From Streptomyces aculeolatus (lineage in GTDB: Bacteria; Actinomycetota; Actinomycetes; Streptomycetales; Streptomycetaceae), in NCBI RefSeq assembly GCF_020400605.1, contig NZ_JAINRD010000008.1, forward strand, positions 226,256-290,255: DNA of 64,000 nucleotides. Reading direction: 5' to 3'. This document shows positions 61,301-64,000 of this stretch, in pieces (within the stretch, counting starts at the first letter, position 1; each line of letters opens with the position of its first letter). The translations under genes were made by a program, and so were the position numbers. The notes under the pieces are model-generated. The model did not search any database. It was not told where the DNA came from and saw only the letters and a program-made list of their open reading frames with translations.

Positions 61301-61885
61301 GGTGGCGGCGAGCGCGCGGCGGGCGCCGAGGACGGCGGCCTTGGTCTGCAGCAGGTCCTGGGTGGTCTCGACGAGGAGCGCGTCGGCGCCGCCGGCGATC
61401 ATGCCCTCGGCATTCTGCTGGTAGGCGTCGCGCAGCGTGTCGTACGCGATGTGGCCGAGGGTCGGCAGCTTGGTGCCGGGGCCCATGGAGCCGAGGACCC
61501 AGCGCTGCCGGGCGTCGCCGGCGGTGTGGGCGTCGGCGGACTCGCGGGCGATGCGTACGCCGGACTCGGACAGCTCGAAGATCCGGTCCGCGATGTCGTA
61601 CTCGCCGAGGGCGGCGTGGTTGGCGCCGAAGGTGTTGGTCTCCACGCAGTCCACGCCGGCCGCGAAGTACTCGTCGTGCACCGAGCGCACGATGTCGGGG
61701 CGGGTGACGTTGAGGATCTCGTTGCAGCCCTCGAGTTGCTGGAAGTCCGCCAGCGTGGGCTCCTGGGCCTGGAGCATGGTGCCCATGGCACCGTCGGCCA
61801 CCACCACGCGGGTGGCGAGGGCCTCCCGGAGCGCGTCGGCGCGGGTCTGCTGGCTGGCGGCGGGCTGGGGCGGCTGCGAGGCCAT
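58346..61885 (-). CDS. metH: cobalamin-dependent methionine synthase MetH
   Basis: An 1179-aa multidomain enzyme transferring methyl from methyltetrahydrofolate to homocysteine via cobalamin. Domains in order: homocysteine-binding barrel (about 1-320; zinc cysteines in GLNCATGP and GGCCGTTPEH), folate-binding (about 345-620; IGERTNANGSKKF), cap and B12-binding domains (about 640-880; RGDVHDIGKN with the cobalt-ligating His), and the activation domain (about 930-1179; ending GYGACPDLEDRAKIAELL). ATG 61885. Streptomycetes often also carry MetE. No cobalamin riboswitch is visible upstream. It is divergent from gylR. Confidence 0.97.
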   Translation of the reverse strand: MASQPPQPAASQQTRADALREALATRVVVADGAMGTMLQAQEPTLADFQQLEGCNEILNVTRPDIVRSVHDEYFAAGVDCVETNTFGANHAALGEYDIADRIFELSESGVRIARESADAHTAGDARQRWVLGSMGPGTKLPTLGHIAYDTLRDAYQQNAEGMIAGGADALLVETTQDLLQTKAAVLGARRALAATGVDLPLICSVTVETTGAMLLGSEIGAALTALEPLGIDMIGLNCATGPAEMSEHLRYLARHSRVPLSCMPNAGLPVLGKDGAHYPLTPGELADAQETFVREYGLSLVGGCCGTTPEHLRQLTERVRDMEPAERRPRPEPGAASLYQTVPFRQDTSYLAIGERTNANGSKKFRTAMLEGRWDDCVEMARDQIREGAHMLDLCVDYVGRDGAADMAELAGRFATASTLPIVLDSTEVEVIRAGLEKLGGRAVINSVNYEDGDGPESRFARVATLAREHGAALMALTIDEEGQARTAEHKVAIAERLIEDLTGNWGIHESDILIDCLTFTICTGQEESRGDGLATIEAIRELKRRHPDVQTTLGLSNISFGLNPAARVVLNSVFLDECVKAGLDSAIVHASKILPIARLEEEQVQVCLDLIHDRRRPAAGDEPAYDPLQRLLELFEGVDTKSMKAGKAEELAALPLEERLKRRIIDGEKNGLEADLDTALAERPALDIVNETLLDGMKTVGELFGSGQMQLPFVLQSAEVMKTAVAYLEPHMEKVEDGEGNSGKGTIVLATVRGDVHDIGKNLVDIILSNNGYNVVNLGIKQPVSAILEAAEEHAADVIGMSGLLVKSTVIMKENLEELNQRRLASRYPVILGGAALTRAYVEQDLHEVYEGEVRYARDAFEGLRLMDALIGVKRGVPGAELPELRPRRVRASAAAPAGEEEDAPARSDVATDNPVPAPPFWGTRVVKGIQQADYASWLDEGALFKGQWGLKAPRGSGPSYEDLVATEGRPRLRGLLDRLQTGNLLEAAVVYGYFPCVSKGDDLIVLGDDGAERTRFTFPRQRRGRRLCLADFFRPEDSGETDVVGFQIVTVGSRIGEATAELFAADSYREYLELHGLSVQLAEALAEYWHARVRAELGYGGEDPAEIEDMFALKYRGARFSLGYGACPDLEDRAKIAELLEPERIGVKLSEEFQLHPEQSTDAIVIHHPEAKYFNAR

Positions 61886-62083
61886 GGGGATACTCCCTCG
61901 TGTGCGACGGCTGTCGGCTATGCGCGGCCCGCGAGGACCGGTGCACGGGCCCAGCGTATCGGCCGGAGCCGGTCCGGGGCGGGCCGTCCCACGAGCCGGA
62001 CGGTGCGGGTTTGCGGGGTTTTCCGGCAGACTCGTGCCCGATCCGCACTTCCGGGGTCTTCCCCGACCACCCCCCTGCGGCCT

Positions 62084-62116
62084 GACAATGACCGATACTG
62101 TTCAGCATTGTCGAAC
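62084..62116. promoter_or_regulatory. candidate GylR operator region upstream of gylR
   Basis: GACAATG (62084-62090) and CATTGTC (62106-62112) form a 7-bp inverted repeat, and the overlapping 12-mer GCATTGTCGAAC (62105-62116) recurs exactly at 63006-63017 upstream of glpF. It lies 28-60 bp upstream of the gylR start, in the metH-gylR divergent interval. Binding of GylR is inferred. Confidence 0.6.
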
Positions 62117-62143
62117 TGCCGGTCTCGTTGAGGAGGATCTTCC

Positions 62144-62908
62144 GTGGCACGGAACATCCAGTCGCTCGAGCGAGCGGCTGCGGTGCTGCGCCTGCTGGCC
62201 GGAGGAGAGCGGCGCCTGGGGCTGTCGGACGTCGCCTCGACCCTCGGCCTGGCCAAGGGCACGGCGCACGGCATCCTGCGCACGCTGCAGCAGGAGGGCT
62301 TCGTCGAGCAGGACCCGGTCTCCGGGCGCTACCAGCTCGGCGCGGAGCTGCTCCGCCTGGGCAACAGCTACCTGGACGTCCACGAGCTGCGCGCCCGGGC
62401 CCTGCCCTGGACCGACGACCTGGCCAGGGCCAGCGGCGAGAGCGTCCACCTGGGCGTGCTGCACCACCAGGGCGTGCTCATCGTCCACCACGTCTTCCGG
62501 CCGGACGACAGCCGGCAGGTGCTGGAGATCGGCGCCATGCAGCCGCTGCACAGCACGGCGCTGGGCAAGGTCCTGTGCGCGGTGGACCCGGTGGCGCACG
62601 CCGAGGCCGCGGAGGGCGACCGCCAGGCGCTCACGCCCGCCACGGTCACCGAGGCGGCCGACTTCGAACGGATCCTGGAGCTGACCCGCGCCCGCGGCTG
62701 GGGCTCGGACGTCGAGGAGACCTGGGACGGCATCGCCTCGGTCGCCGCCCCCGTACGCGACCGCCGCGGCATGCCCGTCGGCGCCGTGGGCGTCACGGGT
62801 GCGGTGGAGCGGGTCTGCCCCGGCGGTGAGCTGCGGCCGGACCTGGTGGCGGCGGTGCGCGACTGCGCCCGGGCGGTGGCCAGGGACCTGGGCGCCGGGC
62901 GCTTCTGA
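62144..62908 (+). CDS. gylR: IclR-family regulator of glycerol catabolism, GylR
   Basis: A 254-aa IclR regulator: N-terminal winged helix (NIQSLERAAAVLRLLAGGERRLGLSDVASTLGLAKGTAHGILRTLQQEGFVEQDPVSGRYQLGAELLRLG) and a C-terminal effector domain (ASGESVHLGVLHHQGVLIVHHVF; PLHSTALGKVLCA; VAAPVRDRRGMPVGAVGVTG). GTG 62144 follows GAGGAGG. Its length and position before glpF-glpK match S. coelicolor GylR, which represses the glycerol operon with glycerol-3-phosphate as inducer. The repeated 12-mer upstream of both gylR and glpF supports autoregulation. Confidence 0.92.
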   Translation: MARNIQSLERAAAVLRLLAGGERRLGLSDVASTLGLAKGTAHGILRTLQQEGFVEQDPVSGRYQLGAELLRLGNSYLDVHELRARALPWTDDLARASGESVHLGVLHHQGVLIVHHVFRPDDSRQVLEIGAMQPLHSTALGKVLCAVDPVAHAEAAEGDRQALTPATVTEAADFERILELTRARGWGSDVEETWDGIASVAAPVRDRRGMPVGAVGVTGAVERVCPGGELRPDLVAAVRDCARAVARDLGAGRF

Positions 62909-63005
62909 GCCGCGCGCGACTCCTCCGTTCGGCCGATTCCCCGATTTCCCCTCACCGGGCCTTGACGTGCCTGTGACGTGGCGGAACACTGCCGTGCACC
63001 GGTCG

Positions 63006-63017
63006 GCATTGTCGAAC
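63006..63017. promoter_or_regulatory. second copy of the GylR 12-mer, upstream of glpF
   Basis: GCATTGTCGAAC is identical to 62105-62116. It lies 80-91 bp upstream of the glpF start, downstream of a TTGACG element (62962-62967) that could be a -35. This is a plausible site for glycerol-responsive repression. Confidence 0.6.
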
Positions 63018-63096
63018 ACCTGACGACATATTTGACGTATGGTGTTACGCGGACCGGATTCCGCGTACGGACCAGCCCGGACAAAGGAGTCGCAGG

Positions 63097-63894
63097 ATGG
63101 ACCCGTCCAATTGGGACATTTTCTCTGGTGAGGTAGTGGGAACTGCCTTGCTGATCGTTCTCGGTGGCGGCGTGGTTGCCGCCATCACCTTCAAGAAGTC
63201 CAAGGCACACCAGGCGGGCTGGGTCGCGATCGCGTTCGGCTGGGGTCTCGCGGTCCTCACCGGCGCCTACGCGGTCGCCGGCGTCTCCGGCGCCCACCTG
63301 AACCCCGCGGTGACCCTCGGGCTTGCGATCAAGGGCGACACCGACTGGGGTGACGTACCGCTCTACCTCGCCTCCGAGATGCTCGGTGCCATGATCGGCG
63401 CCGCGTTCGTCTGGCTGGCCTACTACGGCCAGTTCCACGACCACCTGACCGACAAGGAAGTCGTCGGCCACCTGGAGAACGCGGACACGAAGGCGATCGA
63501 GGCACACGAGAAGGGCGCGGGCCCGGTGCTCGGCATATTCTCCACCGGCCCCGAGATCCGCAACACCGTGCAGAACATGATGACGGAGATCATCGCCACC
63601 TTCGTCCTGGTCATCGCGATCCTCACCCAGGGCCTCAATGACGAGGGCAACGGGCTCGGCCCCCTCGGCGTGCTGATCACGGCGCTGGTGGTTGTCAGCA
63701 TCGGTCTCTCGCTCGGTGGCCCCACGGGTTACGCCATCAACCCCGCGCGCGACCTCGGGCCGCGCATCGTCCACTACCTCCTGCCGCTGCCCAACAAGGG
63801 CGGCTCGGACTGGACCTACGCGTGGATTCCCGTCGTCGGCCCGCTGCTCGGCGGCGCCGCGGCCGGCGGGCTCTACCAGGCCGTCTTCGCCTGA
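63097..63894 (+). CDS. glpF: glycerol facilitator (MIP/aquaglyceroporin)
   Basis: A 265-aa channel with six helices and two half-helices carrying the NPA motifs: GAHLNPAVTLG and GYAINPARDLGPR. Asp after the second NPA and the preceding glycines favour a glycerol channel over a strict aquaporin. The N-terminal MDPSNWDIFSGEVVGTALLIVLGGGVVAAI begins the first helix. ATG follows GGAG. It is the first structural gene of the glycerol operon; glpK begins 85 bp downstream. Confidence 0.95.
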   Translation: MDPSNWDIFSGEVVGTALLIVLGGGVVAAITFKKSKAHQAGWVAIAFGWGLAVLTGAYAVAGVSGAHLNPAVTLGLAIKGDTDWGDVPLYLASEMLGAMIGAAFVWLAYYGQFHDHLTDKEVVGHLENADTKAIEAHEKGAGPVLGIFSTGPEIRNTVQNMMTEIIATFVLVIAILTQGLNDEGNGLGPLGVLITALVVVSIGLSLGGPTGYAINPARDLGPRIVHYLLPLPNKGGSDWTYAWIPVVGPLLGGAAAGGLYQAVFA

Positions 63895-63979
63895 GCCGGC
63901 ACGTCCCGCCCGCCCACCGGGCGGGACGGCGCAGGGCACCACCTCGACCCACGCCGAACCAACGACGTATCGGAGCGAC

Positions 63980-64000
63980 ATGACCGACGCACACACTGCA
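63980..64000 (+). CDS. glpK: start of glycerol kinase (truncated by window end)
   Basis: Only seven codons (MTDAHTA) are present after a CGGAGCGAC ribosome site. Position directly after glpF in a gylR-led operon identifies it as glpK (gylA in S. coelicolor); the sequence itself is too short to prove it. Confidence 0.6.

Noticed and set aside
57509..62131. 1540-codon open frame on the plus strand
   Set aside because: It is antisense to the HAD gene and metH and its product is low-complexity Gly/Val/Asp/Glu/Leu-rich, a GC-bias shadow.
61886..62143. Cobalamin or SAH riboswitch ahead of metH
   Set aside because: No B12-box-like or SAH-riboswitch core motif was seen in the 258-bp interval.

Overview
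The window is high-GC (roughly three quarters G+C by eye), gene-dense actinobacterial chromosome, almost certainly Streptomyces or a close relative. Evidence: strong third-position G/C bias, frequent GTG starts, many 4-bp GTGA/ATGA stop-start overlaps, a complete Pup-proteasome cluster (pafBC, pafA, prcBA, pup, dop, arc), TatAC, a DUF574 methyltransferase, and a gylR-glpF-glpK start at the right edge. From memory, the order infC ... glnA4 ... helY-tatC-tatA ... pafA ... prcBA-pup-dop-arc ... metH-gylR-glpF matches the S. coelicolor interval from about SCO1600 to SCO1660. No tRNA, rRNA, CRISPR array, IS element or prophage was seen.

Layout. 1-4.5 kb: infC (partial, apparently starting at ATC behind a leader terminator), a DUF1844 protein, then a coupled set of a proline-rich membrane protein, a mycosin-like subtilase and an SseB-domain protein. 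4.6-12.7 kb: an alanine-racemase-fold protein, then two divergent operons that look like a gamma-glutamylation route for ethanolamine-type amines (glutamine-synthetase-like ligase, aldehyde dehydrogenase, SDR; permease, C26 hydrolase) around a GntR regulator, with matching operators before both operons. 12.7-17.5 kb: DUF574 methyltransferase, ArsR/SRPBCC pair, LysR divergent from a TDT transporter, and a periplasmic-binding-fold protein. 17.5-21.3 kb: a two-gene glycine-betaine ABC transporter whose permease carries two tandem binding domains. 21.5-26.1 kb: 5'-3' exonuclease, iron-box-controlled siderophore-interacting protein, DrrAB-type exporter with PadR.

26.2-27.3 kb holds the wreck of a secreted choice-of-anchor-A/SpaA-type protein: its N-terminal part lies on the minus strand and its C-terminal parts on the plus strand, as expected after a local inversion plus deletion. 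27.3-35.3 kb: L,D-transpeptidase, a pentapeptide-like membrane protein, HelY helicase, lipid kinase, TatC, TatA and a small membrane protein. 35.3-48.8 kb is the Pup-proteasome region: pafC and pafB, two FKBPs, pafA, prcA, prcB, pup, dop, arc, all on the minus strand. It is interrupted only by an MFS gene (9 bp ahead of pafA, so probably co-transcribed) and a divergent LacI regulator sharing a perfect 14-bp inverted repeat. Pup already ends in Gly-Gly-Glu.

49-64 kb: TrmI, a site-2 protease with CBS region, a RecB-like nuclease, an orphan response regulator, two tandem oligopeptide-binding lipoproteins without permeases, a HAD phosphatase, MetH, and the glycerol operon gylR-glpF-glpK. Convergent genes are usually separated by strong GC hairpins lacking a T-run, typical of Streptomyces terminators.
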